A program made the translations under genes and the position numbers. The notes under the pieces are model-generated. The model did no database searches, was not told the origin of the DNA, and saw only the letters and a program-made list of their open reading frames with translations. Of a stretch of 64,000 bases of DNA, positions 11,516 through 22,322 are shown piece after piece (the stretch's first letter is position 1; each line of letters starts with the position of its first letter). Location of the stretch: assembly GCA_036924285.1 (NCBI GenBank), contig JAYKYS010000012.1, positions 8,928,001 to 8,992,000 on the forward strand, in the 5' to 3' direction. Origin of the DNA: Asterella californica (taxonomy: Eukaryota; Streptophyta; Marchantiopsida; Marchantiales; Aytoniaceae).

Positions 11516-11911
11516 ATGGCAGGTGCGGGTGGGAGCAGCCAGGAGGCTGAACGACCCGCAGACGAGGAGGGAATGCCGAGCCCCGAGCAGCAGGAAGCTA
11601 TGCTGAAGAAAAAATACGGAGGCCTTATTCCGAAGAAACCTCCTCTGATTTCGAAGGATCACGAGCGCGCATTTTTTGACTCTGCCGACTGGGCTCTCGG
11701 CAAGCAAGGAGCACCGGGCGCTTCGGGTGCCAAGCCGCATCGCAATCTCATGGAGACCCTTCGACCTAAGCTGCAACCGACTAGCCACCAGCAGCTACCC
11801 GCACGAAGAGCCTCCTTGCACAATCGGGATGGAGAAGAGGGGGAAGGACAGGGAGAACCGGAGGAGGCAGGTGCTGGCAACGATATCGATGACGATGCCA
11901 CCGCGAAGTAA
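11516..11911 (+). CDS. endosulfine / ARPP19-family protein (PP2A-B55 inhibitor type)
   Basis: A complete single-exon frame of 131 residues. An in-frame TGA at 11492 lies upstream, so ATG 11516 is the first usable start; the GTG just before it is not needed. The conserved core runs from about residue 21 (PSPEQQEAMLKKKYGGLIPK) through KPPLISKDHERAFFDSADW (41-59) to RPKLQPT (about 83-89). FDSADW is the plant version of the FDSGDY motif. In animals and yeast, Greatwall/Rim15-type kinases phosphorylate its serine, turning the protein into a tight inhibitor of PP2A-B55; here it is Ser56. A basic ARRAS sequence at 96-100 resembles the second, PKA-like phosphosite of animal family members. The C-terminus is acidic and disordered-looking, and the protein should be cytosolic or nuclear. 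That the plant protein acts through PP2A is inference from the family. Confidence 0.9.
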   Translation: MAGAGGSSQEAERPADEEGMPSPEQQEAMLKKKYGGLIPKKPPLISKDHERAFFDSADWALGKQGAPGASGAKPHRNLMETLRPKLQPTSHQQLPARRASLHNRDGEEGEGQGEPEEAGAGNDIDDDATAK

Positions 11912-12986
11912 CCGAACTCTCTGAATTGCCAAGATTTTGCTGTCTACGTAGACTAGCATTGCAAGGCATCAGGACCCTGCTTCCTCCAGAAAATTGAAGG
12001 CATCTTGCTGTATGAATCGTAGGAAGTTTTTCTTGTTCTTGGAACGCGTGGGGGAGTGATACTCACGGCTTGATGAGATGAATTGACAGACAATTAATGA
12101 TATTGGCTTGGGGAGGTTTTATAATCAGACCCTCATGCGTGAGGGTTATAACCAGGTTTGAGATCGAGACGGTTCTTTCGGTCACTCGACGTTGGACATG
12201 TGGTACTCTTATATGCCATTTGTCAGAGAGTTTGTGATGACAGTGCTTGATACTTATTCAGTTGGAGAAGAGTTAAATTCTTCCCAATTGAAACTCATCG
12301 AGGAGTTTAGACCACCTTGGTGGGGAGGGTTGCATTCATCAGCACTTGAGATTCATTCAACTTGTTGCATGTCGCCACAGGCAGAGCGCAGATGTTCATG
12401 TTTCTGGAGCATATGTTCGGAATAGGGTCTAGGCTCAGGCTCATTGGTTCGGAATAGGGTCTGAGTCAATTGAGTGGCAGAGAATTGCAGGTTGTAGATT
12501 ACTCTAGACCAGGGCAGACCTCCTAATCACCCTCCAGGACGGTGCATCGCGTTGCTACAGGCTTTGTCGATGTAAATATGCAGTTTTACGCGAAGGGTTG
12601 ATTGTTTGATGATGCACAACAACAACAACGCTAGTTTGTGTTCTAGTAAAGCTTGTATTAAAGCTCCTCGTGTGATCGAGCGTGATAATTGCAATTATGT
12701 AGGCCTGATTGCCGAAACCCTGTGCGCTGCGCGGCGGCGGCCGAGCACGATCGCCTTTCCAAAGCTTTCCCACGATGGCCAAGTACGCTTTATGAGAGAC
12801 CTTATCCGTCTTATACTCCCCACTCACGTGTAACTTGATCCGCTCTTCGCATTCCCTCTTTAGCTGTCAGTCATCATTCTACCGCCAACTCTCCTGTTTA
12901 GTCCTACCGCTAACTCTCAGGTTACTTCCATTACAAAGTCTCGCTACTGTAGTGTGCTGCTACTGACGCAGAACATGCCGTCTTCA

Positions 12987-13023
12987 TTATCATTATCATT
13001 CAGTCAATGAATGATAATGATGA
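12987..13023. repeat. microsatellite foldback
   Basis: Arms 12987-13002 and 13008-13023 are built from TCATTA words. They pair over 14 consecutive perfect positions plus one G-T and one more A-T pair, around the loop GTCAA. Confidence 0.6.
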
Positions 13024-14074
13024 AAATACACCCGCACCAAGAGTTCACGACAAAATTTAATCTCAGTTTTGACAAGTCAAATCACGACTTAATATTGGCC
13101 GTCCCGCCCCAGTGTCACCCGTCCCCATCGAACAAGTCGGAGAAGGAAAATACAACCTTGAGAACGGAGTCGAGAATCGGAAATATCACTTGTCTACTGT
13201 AAGCTAACAGCCAGTGTAGCGGCGGACAATGCTCCCGCTAGATCTCCTCTATTCCAGCTTTCAAATCATGCTACTAATCAGCAGTTGCACTGTTCGCCCG
13301 GAGTCCACCGGAATAGAAGTACATGATAACTGGCGCCGGAAGGAAATGATTACGTCCTTTTCTTTTCGTCCTTACGTCCTTTTATTTTTGTCCTTTGCAT
13401 AATTTCTTTGTGCCAACGGAAGTGGCCGCTACAAGTAGGAAAAGATATTTAGCTCAATAGTGGCGGATGCGACACGAGATTCTGGTGCGGTCTATGGAAG
13501 ATTCTGATTCCGAGATTTGACTGATCATGAGGTGCACCTGTGCTACTTGCTCGGCCATCAGAATATTTCGGAATATTTCGGACTTTTGACCGCCGGTGAG
13601 GAGACCACGTGGTGGGCACAAACAAGCCGATACGTGTGTCGTTGGCTTGCCTGTCATGTCATGTACAATAACAACTACCTACCTGCTTCTCCCACCTCCG
13701 CCCTTGGCCCCCAGGCGCCCCAACTTCCCCACACAAGTACATGTTTACGGGACTGTACCTTCCGAACAGAATTAACCCACACCATCTCTTTGTCTGTCTC
13801 TACGACAGGACATTCCTCCGAACGCTCGGGCCCCCAAGTGTAGACTGCATCACACATACGACGTTACACAAGGCGACACGATGCAGAAAAGGTGACGACC
13901 GAGACACACTCCCTCAGTTCTCACTTCATACTTCTCGTAGCCTTCTACAGTAGAGTGAAGTAGATCCCGGATAAAGTCCAGGATAAAGTGCAGCATAGAA
14001 TGTCATTCCAAAGAATCATATGCGGCCTGTTTTGCTCTACAGGCCACAGGTTACAAGAATTTCTATGGTAAGAC

Positions 14075-14112
14075 AGAAAAACAACCCATTTGGAGGATGG
14101 AGTTGTTTTTCT
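14075..14112. repeat. AGAAAAACAAC hairpin
   Basis: Perfect 11-bp arms AGAAAAACAAC (14075-14085) and GTTGTTTTTCT (14102-14112) continue inward with CCAT/ATGG after a one-base bulge, leaving a 7-base loop. The outer arm ends in a T run on the plus strand. No gene is directly upstream, so a terminator role is not supported. Confidence 0.55.
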
Positions 14113-14490
14113 TCGGTTCTTCAAGTTTTTGATTATTTGTAGATGACGCTACCATACAGGGGGCGTTGGTCCCTTCGTTCTCCAACATGAACTAGTGTAC
14201 CGACCTTATCAATGCAACAGCGACTTGCGTTCTGCTTCCTTTCTCATTTATATGCTGGCCACAGGAAGACATCGACCTTAGTCATAACACTGACAGCAGC
14301 CTGCTCAATGGATGATGCCAAGTAACAGGCTCGTCTTAGATATGCAACAGCGACTTCAGAAGTTCACATATCTAGGACTGCAGAAAGCTTGGACTGACGT
14401 AGGAAAACGATGGATTGATAGCAATCCATCCAGCCCTAGCTTGACCGGCATTCTTCCCATTACTCGTCCCCCAGGATTAAAACGAGTAGG

Positions 14491-14506
14491 CACACACACA
14501 CACACA
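14491..14506. repeat. (CA)8 microsatellite
   Basis: Eight uninterrupted CA dinucleotides in the intergenic region downstream of the phospholipase D gene. Confidence 0.9.
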
Positions 14507-14720
14507 AGATGAGTACAGAGAAGCAATCGTGTCCTGTAAACTCGGGGTACTCTCAGCATTTGTGCACAACTTCTTCACCTCGTACCAACCTCAACGGATG
14601 AACAGTTCGGCCAGTGTTTCGGACCCTGGGCGGGATCTAACAGCATTTGTTCGACCAGACTGCTGGCTGTAAAGAACTCTGATGGCTGTGGGCCCTTGTG
14701 GCCGCCTTCAAGTGAAGTTT

Positions 14721-14738
14721 TGCTGCTGCTGCTGCTGC
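14721..14738. repeat. (TGC)6 microsatellite
   Basis: Six uninterrupted TGC triplets about 150 bases downstream of the phospholipase D stop codon, probably within or near its 3' UTR. Confidence 0.85.
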
Positions 14739-14883
14739 CCTGCTTACGCCACTTGTGCTGATAAGGTTGAAGTTTACACGGTTTCTCGGATCGGAGCCAT
14801 CTCTAGCGGCGTCGGCAAATGAGAAGCCCGAGTGCAGGATTTGTGACGGTAAGAGTGTGAGGGGCGTGTGGAGTGTCCACATT

Positions 14884-17800
14884 TCACCCGGTCAGTATAC
14901 CAGGAAGTCTGGGGGAGCTTGAGCCCAGAATAGGAGCGTTGGTATCAGGGAAGTGATGAAATCCAGATTCGGTGTAAATCTTTTGCCCATCCTCAGTGAC
15001 GTTGAAAGGATAGACCAACAAGTGGCCAGGCAAATCTCGCCGGACAGGCGGAGGACGGATATACTCTTGCCAGTAGAGGGCTGCAAGCTCCTGCACCTTG
15101 TGCATGCACTCGACGGTGCCAGGATGATCAAATTCTGGAACCAGACAGCCCAGATGTTCATACCAAAGAGACATTCGGAACCCATAAACTTCTCCCCGTG
15201 GTCCTGACGGGTGGGTATGAAAGGTCTGCTGGGGTTGGTAAGAACCCATTGCCATCTCTGTGTCCCGCCCCCCATCCATCGACCGTTGATTAATATTTGC
15301 AGACCCGATTATGAGATACTCATCATCCACTGCAAGAGACATGAGTAAGCAGGATCAGTCACATCTCAATCATGCTTGAAAACTGTTTGCTCTTTCGTAC
15401 TGTAAGAAAAAACCGTCGATCCGACTGAGTTTCGCCCAGACTAGATCCCTGCAACGAGTAGTAGGGAAACACGAAACTGTCTAGACTTGTATATTCCGAG
15501 ATCAAGACGCAGGTGAATAGCATCCGGAAACACAAATCAGCAGAGGCTGATTTTGATGAAGAATGGACCATCATCGCCCAACAGGGTCACTGACCATCAC
15601 TGAAACTGAAACTGCTCGAAGGGCGAGCCAGGGCTCAGAAGGTAACAGGAATCGTCATTCATACTCGCAAACTGTCAGTGGAGAGGATGGGGGACGAACG
15701 GGAAGGTTGGAGGATTGCACGTACCGATCATCAGTTTAGCGTGGCAGTAGATCTCGAAGCGCCGATTCTCCTGGGAGAGCCAGTAGTGCGAACCCTCCTC
15801 CGGACGCTCGTCGGGGATCAGCTCATGCCCTTCTTTGGTCTCCCTGTTTCCGAGACAGAACAAGCACAAATAGTCCGTTACTCTGTCTCCCGGTCTTCCG
15901 ACCTCTCGCAGAGCGTCTCCGATCATCCGATACATCATCTGCATAGTCTGCCTGACGTGATGAAGAATGTCCTGAACCGAAGCACCATCCGGAGCCCCGT
16001 CAGGCATCATCGGCACAACTACGTAAACGCAGAAATGCTCGCCCGCACGGATTTTACTCACGATCTTCAGAGCGAGCTCCATCGGTATAAGCTGCGGAGA
16101 AACGGTGTGCCAGTTTGGAAGGTCCGTCCAGCCGAAGGAACTCCCGATGAAGTACTGATTCTCTATGAATATGAAATTCTTTGCTCTACGAATGGCGCAA
16201 ATGTATACGTCCTGTATGCTCCTCTCTACCAGATCCGTATCTTCCCATACCAGCCCCTTCTTCAAGATCTGTTCGGGATCGTCCACAGGAAATCCCACCA
16301 CGGAAGAGGTGTCGATGGACCGCAGAAGCTGCACATTCCAGGCTGATGGGTGCTGCTCGTCGACTGCTGGGCTGGGAGGACAGAAATCAGAACTCTCGGG
16401 GTCAATGGAAACAAGTAAGTGCGCTCTCTCTGCTCCCGCTTGGCACAGCCATCGCTGCACGAAATTTGTATGCGCATCCCAAGCCACAGCTCCTTCCTGT
16501 TTCACCCAAAAGAAACACAAGAAAATTCCACCCAGCATTAGAAGTTGCGTGCATCGATTCGCACGGAACAAGGAGCAACACATAATTATGCTGCAAAGAA
16601 CCTGCAAGCGAGCACGGCAGCGAGCGGCATGGACAGGGAGTGGCGAGAAAATTCGACGAATTCACGTATCGGTGCACAAGCTACACCCAGAGTCCAAGGT
16701 TGAGCGAAAAGAATCTACAGGTCCAGGCCCGGAAACGGACGCAGAGGAAGTTACATCTCGAATTCTACATCCTCATCATTACTTCGGCTCTGCCGACATA
16801 ATGCGGGTACTGTACTCACCAGCTTGCTGTGGATGTCGTGCCATGGCTGTCTCGGACCTCCCTTCCTGAACAGAAAGGAAACTCGGTTGGATCCTGCGCT
16901 TGGATAAGAACCTGAAAGAGTCAGCTGTCTGATCATGAGAGCATACATTACCTGAGCTCAGCGCCGGAGATGCAGCCCTGTCGAAAGTCCTTATTGTGCA
17001 CGGTGGTCAGAGTGCGGAAGAGTGAGTGCGAAGGAGTGTCGTACCGTCCTCCGCACAAGTCAATACCTCCAACAAATGCTGTTACACGTCTGAGGTCGTG
17101 GGAGTAAGGAGGCAAAGCCGGTTCATCGACCACCACAACCTTCTGGTGGTGTGTGAAGATGACTCCTTCCGCCAGGTGAAAGACAGCTGCCCTGCAAATT
17201 AAAAGCCGCATGCGATCAAAAGCAGATGATCAGGACCGGCTACGATAGAAATATTAAGGGCATGTGAAACTAACGGGCTTCGAGAATCCGGTATAATCTC
17301 ATCCATTTGTTGAAGCTGCATTCCATGGAAGTGCACCGTGAGGAAAGAGTATGATGACTTTTCTGGAACTAGTACTTCTGGGCCGAAGATGTTTGTCCCG
17401 AACCTCGGGTTGCGAGGGCACTTGAAGCACACCACATCAGTGTTGTTGAAATACTCCTCAGTATCCTCATCGTGCGTATGCATGATTCCCTCCTGAAAGC
17501 TCTTCAAAATGGAGTGTAAATTACTCGTTTTATCATCCCATACCATCACCAGAACCCGAATACCCTCTTGTGCCCGCCTGATTAGAAGCTCCCCAATGGT
17601 CTCCGACAATTCTCCATCGGGACTTCGAACCAAAGAAATCTTTGCGTACATAGACCATCCGGCAACGTAAATAAACTTCTTAGCACTGCATATTGCATCA
17701 TGAAGCTCCTGCCAGTACTTTCCAGCTACACGGTGCTTGCCTCCGCTAAGATGCATTGGGGGTATGAAGTCATCTTCAACGTGAGAATTCTGGTAAGGAG

Positions 17801-19486
17801 TGACCAAACATCCACTGTGCTGGGGAAAGAAGGTGTTGGGTACACCTGCAAGGATCGCAGCAGTTGTATCAGAGTGAAACATTACATAACTGCCAACACT
17901 CTATCAAACTCAAAAGTGTGAAGGCTTAACAATGCAAAGGGTGTTAAAATGATCACCATATTGCCCTCAATGCCTGTGAAGGTTACATATCGTGCTCTTC
18001 GAGTCCATACCGAAGCCTTCCTCATGCAGACTCTTGGTTCTCATGACGTATGTGATCAGACAGTTCTTTGGTACTGGCCATACGATGCTCAGCACGAGTA
18101 ACCAATACTTCAAGCCGAATCGCTCAGTTTTGCAATTTATATCGGCCCATGAAGGTAGCAGCGCAATGCAAGCACTATCCACACACTAACCCCGAAAATA
18201 CTGAACCCAGAGAAGTATATACTGAGTGGCATAGAGGGCCTAATGAGTGAGTGAATGTGCGCTAACTTTATGCATCAAGCTGGCGACTATTTCTACCTCA
18301 GTGACACAGCTGTAGGTAATGAAGTCGGAGCTCTAAGTTTGGGAATTTAATGAAATGACTGAGTTCGAATTCGGCAGCTGCTACTTCGTGAGAGCACAGA
18401 TAGAAGAGAGCTTCGCTTGGAAGCACCGCAGGTCGTTTCCAGCTACCGGAGGGGCTTGAGATCACAAGAGATCACAAGAGATCTCAAGCCCAGCACTGCC
18501 GTACAATAGATACCGTTTGCATGTAGAGGGTAATGCAATGCATCTCTGTCCAGTTCCATTCCAAGCTCATCTCATGAACATACGTCCATGGCCTATCCAA
18601 GCGGATCCCGGATAAAGATTCAGACCCGCATTTCGCACTGGAGCTAAACCTTTAGCTCCGCAAGAATATGGCAACCAGTATCTAGTCAAACGGGGTGCAA
18701 AAGCCTTATTTCTCAACCAGCATGCAGGAACAGAGAGTTTCGGTAAGCTCACCCGGAAAACCTTGCCCAACACCTTGGCCCCATAGGGGATGCTCATCAG
18801 CAGGCTCGAAGTCGATCACAACATGAATTTTACCAATACTCTTGAACCAACCATCTATGGTGAACCAACCCTCCAAGTGCCTTTTAATAAGAACCTCAGT
18901 CGCCGGAACTTGTGCTCTCCCTTGAGAGCGAGAATGCTTTCCACTGGTCATAGAGATGTCCACCGTTGACACTTCGTTAGCAGTATAGACTCGAAGGCAC
19001 TCGTTCCAAGCGATGACCCCGTGATGGCACTGCTCACGTCTGGTACGCGCCATATGAACAGGTGGAAGCTCCACCGTCGCAAAGCAACCTCCCAAATGAT
19101 CGTTCACGTTCTGGAGGAGTTCGTATACTCATCAGCTCTAATATATTCTCACCCGTTTCTAAGATGTGCATAATTCGAGTGAGACTGTTGCCTTCTTGTC
19201 TCTAACTCGACACACAAACACGTAGATGGGGACAGATGGAAGGAAAACGTAACACAGAGTGCGTTCATGATTGTAGGGTAGAAACTTAGCGAGCACCGAT
19301 CTGCGAGCCTGTGCACAGTGAAACCACAAGCGAAATTGCTACTAAACCTCAAAACTGCGAATTCCATACACTGTGCCTGAGGTGACTTACCGCCCATAGA
19401 CGGAACAATTGCTCAACATTTAGCTCCAGAACTGTTACTTTCAACACACCGTGTAGCCAGAGCTTTTCCAGTGGGTCGATCGTCAT
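14884..19486 (-). CDS. C2-type phospholipase D, seven coding exons
   Basis: Hydrolyses phosphatidylcholine-type lipids to phosphatidic acid at membranes. Exons, in transcript order: 19486-19391, 19110-18753, 17845-17275, 17191-16952, 16865-16820, 16496-15725, 15329-14884. All junctions are GT..AG and phases agree (0,1,2,2,0,1), giving 2529 bases, 842 residues plus TGA. Residues 1 to about 155 form a C2 domain (LHGVLKVTV; GGCFATVEL; VIAWNE). The Asp residues of the usual calcium loop (SDPY) are replaced, as in plant alpha-type enzymes. Catalytic motif 1 is THHQKVVVVD (His357, Lys359, Asp364) and motif 2 is HAKLMIVD (His689, Lys691, Asp696, split by the last intron). GGIDLCGGRYDT, ENQYFIGSSF (about 549) and GSANINQRSMDG are also present, and the end LPGILTG is family-like. 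Exon 3 has a second in-phase donor at 17404 that would remove 43 codons, giving 799 residues, closer to usual spacing. The start lies in ATGACGATCGACCC and is the weakest call. Confidence 0.9.
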
Positions 19487-20255
19487 GGCAACTCGTGTCA
19501 ATCCTTCCAGTGGTCTCTCACTGCCAAGTTTACCTTCTCCCCGACTTACTCCCTACCGAGGTGTACCAAAACCGCAAGACTCAGAACTGCTCCCTATGAA
19601 CTCCAAGATGTACTACCCTTAGAACTGAGTCCCTCGTCCACATACCGATCTCAAAGTGTCTGACCCAGAGATTCGAAAGTTGAGCAAATAACTCCTTCAT
19701 TCCCGTGGGATTAGCCGTTTCAGTCCAACCTCGCTCTTTTTCTCCCCGAGCAGAAGAATCAACTAGCATCTTCGTGTTGGCACATTCTAAAACCGGTACC
19801 TTCCAAATCATGTGAGCCACATGTCGTCCGGAGAACAGACCCTTGACCTCAACGAAGCCAGAAGTCACGTACTAACCTGTTCTACAGAACAGACCCTTGA
19901 CCTCAACGAAGCCAGAAGTCACGTACTCACCTATTCTCCTTTATCCCTTTTGCTATCGTGGCAGAAGTTGTTGTGAGTTTCAGCCAGTTGGAAGACTTGG
20001 AACATATTTCAGCAATCCTCCCTCGTCACAAGCGTCCGCGCCGAACAGAAACAGGGACAGACGACGACAGATCGAAGTATCTTACGGCTCGTGGTACGAC
20101 CAGAGCAGCGATGTTTCCTGTCTGGGCAAAACCGAAACATTCTTCACTCCATGCTTACTCAGACAGATGTGTATGTCAACTCCCAAGCTCAGACTCTATG
20201 ACTCGAAATGACTGCGTCCGCTGGACTCGCAAAATATCCTGCTTGAACAGAAGCC
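19487..20255 (-). promoter_or_regulatory. phospholipase D 5' leader and upstream region
   Basis: This is upstream of the phospholipase D start on the minus strand. Several good 5' splice-site sequences read in the gene's direction: GTAAGT near 19550, and GTGAGT / GTTAGT in the duplicated block at 19833-19937. This suggests at least one intron in the 5' untranslated region. No open frame in this stretch has recognisable domains. The transcription start cannot be placed from the sequence. Confidence 0.4.
19833..19937 (-). repeat. 54-bp tandem duplication carrying a potential 5' splice site
   Basis: A 41-base block at 19833-19873 is repeated exactly at 19887-19927 (period 54), and the linker after each copy is also similar. 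On the minus strand each copy begins with a donor-like sequence: GAATAG|GTGAGT for the copy nearer 19930, and GAACAG|GTTAGT for the other. The duplication lies in the presumed 5' leader of the phospholipase D gene. Confidence 0.85.
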
Positions 20256-20405
20256 GAATCAGTCGCTGGAGCGGATTGCTCACGCGCGCTACTGCTCGAA
20301 TCAGAACTGTTCGTACCTCTACAGCAAGCACTCGACCAGTACAGAGCCTCAGCGGCCGCGTTAGACTTGGCCCGGACTGCTAGTGACACGCGTCCGCGTT
20401 TCCAG
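20256..20405. repeat. 150-bp dispersed repeat X, left copy
   Basis: This copy aligns without length change to 22173-22322 (offset 1917), with about a fifth of bases different by eye and long identical stretches such as CGGATTGCTCACGCGCGCTA and TGACACGCGTCCGCGTTTCC. It is GC-rich compared with its AT-rich surroundings. On the minus strand both copies are open in the same frame and share WKRGRVSLAV, then SSAREQSA. An old exon fragment is possible, but no family was recognised. Confidence 0.8.
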
Positions 20406-20540
20406 GGTGAAGTTGGGTTCAAGTCTGAACTCTGAAGTTGGCATCGCCCGACCAGTGGGCTGCTCCGAAAGTAAAGTTTTCGGTCGTCTCGATGACGGAG
20501 TATTCGGTAAAGGCTCAACAGAACAACATAGGAGGCTTTC

Positions 20541-20830
20541 AAAATCAAAAGGTTTGAAGCGGGGGAGACTCTAACTCCCTACTTCCAATAGAGCTACTGA
20601 TAGCGGGGCTTAGCCCCGATGTGGTTGTTGCTTGGCCCTTCGGGTCCTTCTTTCCCTTGTGAGGCTTGATGGGGTCTTCCCATCCGTTATGCTATTCATT
20701 GGGTCGCGTTTTGCTCTTCCAATAGCTTTGCAATTTTTATATTGACGCGTTAGCCTCTTCTGCCACCATCTTGGATGTCTGGATTATAGACAGGTCCCTT
20801 CATGAACTAACCATATGGCTTCATATCTAG
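20541..20830 (-). pseudogene. diverged, interrupted single copy of the satellite's tRNA-like element
   Basis: With the insertion 20592-20725 removed, this stretch aligns with the array unit: AAAGGTTTGAAGCGGGGGAG corresponds to the 3' part of the tRNA-like core, and TTGACGCGTTAGCCTCTTCT to its D-arm. The flank GATTATAGACAGGTCCC is shared with every array unit. The T-loop has lost the key C of the TTCGA sequence (it reads TTAGA on the minus strand), so the B-box is broken. It lies about 1.5 kb left of the array and appears older than any array copy. It could be a decayed founder or an independent old copy. Confidence 0.7.
20592..20725. mobile_element. 124-bp insertion with 10-bp target-site duplication
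   Basis: CTTCCAATAG occurs at 20582-20591 and again at 20716-20725, flanking 124 bases absent from the related array units. There the empty site reads as one uninterrupted sequence (CCTCCAGCAGCTTCTCAG). The insert is GC-richer than its surroundings and contains two short hairpins, GGGGCTTAGCCCC and GGCCCTTCGGGTCC. It has no coding capacity. It could be a solo terminal repeat, a short SINE or a miniature element; the ends show no obvious long inverted repeat. Confidence 0.65.
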
Positions 20831-20935
20831 TATTGACGATACAGAAGCTTTGGTAATCTTTGGATCTTAGTGGCATATGAACAGATATTCCATTTGGCTT
20901 GTCCAGGGTCACGATTATCCTAGCAAACACAATCC

Positions 20936-21153
20936 GGTCAAGGTAAGTTTTAGGTAAATGCTTCTTCCTCAGTACCATCTCAAACTGAGAATATAAACTT
21001 ACTGCAAATCAAAAAAGTTTATGTAAATTATACTCTTCAGCTCTGGTCAAGGTAAGTTTTAGGTAAATGCTTCTTCCTCAATACCATCTGAAACTGAGAA
21101 TATAAACTTACTGCAAATCAAAAAAATTTATGTAAATTATACTCTTCAGCTCT
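20936..21153. repeat. 109-bp tandem duplication
   Basis: 20936-21044 is repeated at 21045-21153 with only a few substitutions and a one-base shift, beginning GGTCAAGGTAAGTTTTAGG in both. The sequence is AT-rich and lies just right of the diverged tRNA-like copy. No coding potential was seen. Confidence 0.85.
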
Positions 21154-22172
21154 CGTCACACCAGCATTGTGACTGCAATATCTTGTCTACCCGGTGTTGA
21201 CAAGTAAATGAATGTGCTTGTGCTGGTTCAACGTAATGGCAGACGATTAAAACCAACGTAATGGGTACGTTGAATGTGCATCCAAACTGTACATATATGC
21301 TGGAGGGCAGGAAGAAGACAAACATAGATATAGTAGTAAAATTTGCAAGTGGTTGGTTAGTTTCTAATTTGGAAAAATTATATGTTTGTGATTTATCACA
21401 GAGGAGAGAAGCGAAGAGATCTCCTTTAGAGAAGTTACTTTATCATTGAGGAGATGAACTGACTTACTAAATTTATACTTTTAATTTTAAATGTGAGAAA
21501 TGATAATTTAAAATAAATTTCTAGAATTTATTTTAAATTTTTAACCTCATTACTTTTTCTACACTTGGTCGAACTAAACTCATTACTTTATTCACACTTG
21601 GCCACTAAGAGAACAAAAAACCTATAAGTCATGTGTACATAACAACCCTCGTCTTTCTTAAAAACATTTCTCATGGAGTAGATTAGCATTATTTAATTTG
21701 AATATATTATAATTTAATACCTGGATACGTTGAATATGTTGGGTTTGGCGTAAACGTGTCTCAGCAGGGGTCGAATTGACTTTCATTTCGAATTTTAATT
21801 TTATGTTTTACTTTTGGTTCCCTTGCATCGAAGTCAGGATCAAGCGCTAGCGCAGAGAACGATATGCTCTATACGTTCTTCGGTTGATTAGATTTCTTTA
21901 TACAAACTGAATCTGTTAGATTAGGATTTAAATCAACGCTCTCCCATAGCTTTACAGTATGTGATTAACTTCACAATATATTATTCAACATCCATTTAAC
22001 AATATTAAAATAAAACTTGGTGATTTTCTGAAAGAAAATAATATTTTTTCTAATCTAAAGTAAATAGATAATGTGTATATATATTCATTTGTATACTTAA
22101 TACCTAGGGTCTACTGTAGCATATTTACATATTATATTTTGTTGTCCATGTAAACTAGTTTTTCTTTAGCTG
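21154..22172. other. AT-rich spacer before the satellite array
   Basis: AT-rich DNA without a recognisable gene. A small 33-base-period direct repeat (CTCATTACTTT...CACTTGG) occurs at about 21546 and 21579. The open frame at 21261-21449 (62 codons) is unremarkable. Confidence 0.5.
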
Positions 22173-22322
22173 GAATCAGTCCCTGTAGCGGATTGCTCAC
22201 GCGCGCTACTGCCCGGATCGGAACTGTTCATACATCTACAGAGAGCACTCGAGCAGTTCAGATCCTCAGCGGAAGTATTAGGCTTGACCCGGACTGCTAG
22301 TGACACGCGTCCGCGTTTCCAG
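22173..22322. repeat. 150-bp dispersed repeat X, right copy at the array edge
   Basis: This is the second copy of the 20256-20405 sequence and ends about 15 bases before the first satellite base. Left to right, both copies of X are followed by tRNA-like sequence. Here the T-arm half is missing, so X abuts the D-arm half directly. Confidence 0.8.

Larger units (their letters stand above)
11912..14883. other. intergenic region between endosulfine and phospholipase D 3' ends
   Basis: The two neighbouring genes converge here, so both 3' UTRs should lie within these 3 kb. I see no recognisable gene; open frames up to 108 codons (for example 13517-13843) overlap on both strands without motifs. Foldbacks at 12987-13023 and 14075-14112 and two microsatellites are listed separately. 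Confidence 0.45.

Noticed and set aside
12606..12833. A 75-codon frame starting MMMHNNNN
   Set aside because: Short, with an antisense frame of similar length. The CAA/AAC run is low complexity and no domain is visible.
14075..14112. Transcription terminator hairpin
   Set aside because: It is stem-plus-T-run in form, but this is a eukaryotic genome and no gene ends immediately upstream on the plus strand.
15678..16869. Plus-strand frames of 222 and 234 codons opposite the phospholipase D gene
   Set aside because: They are antisense shadows of the long coding exon 15725-16496, whose minus-strand product carries clear family motifs.
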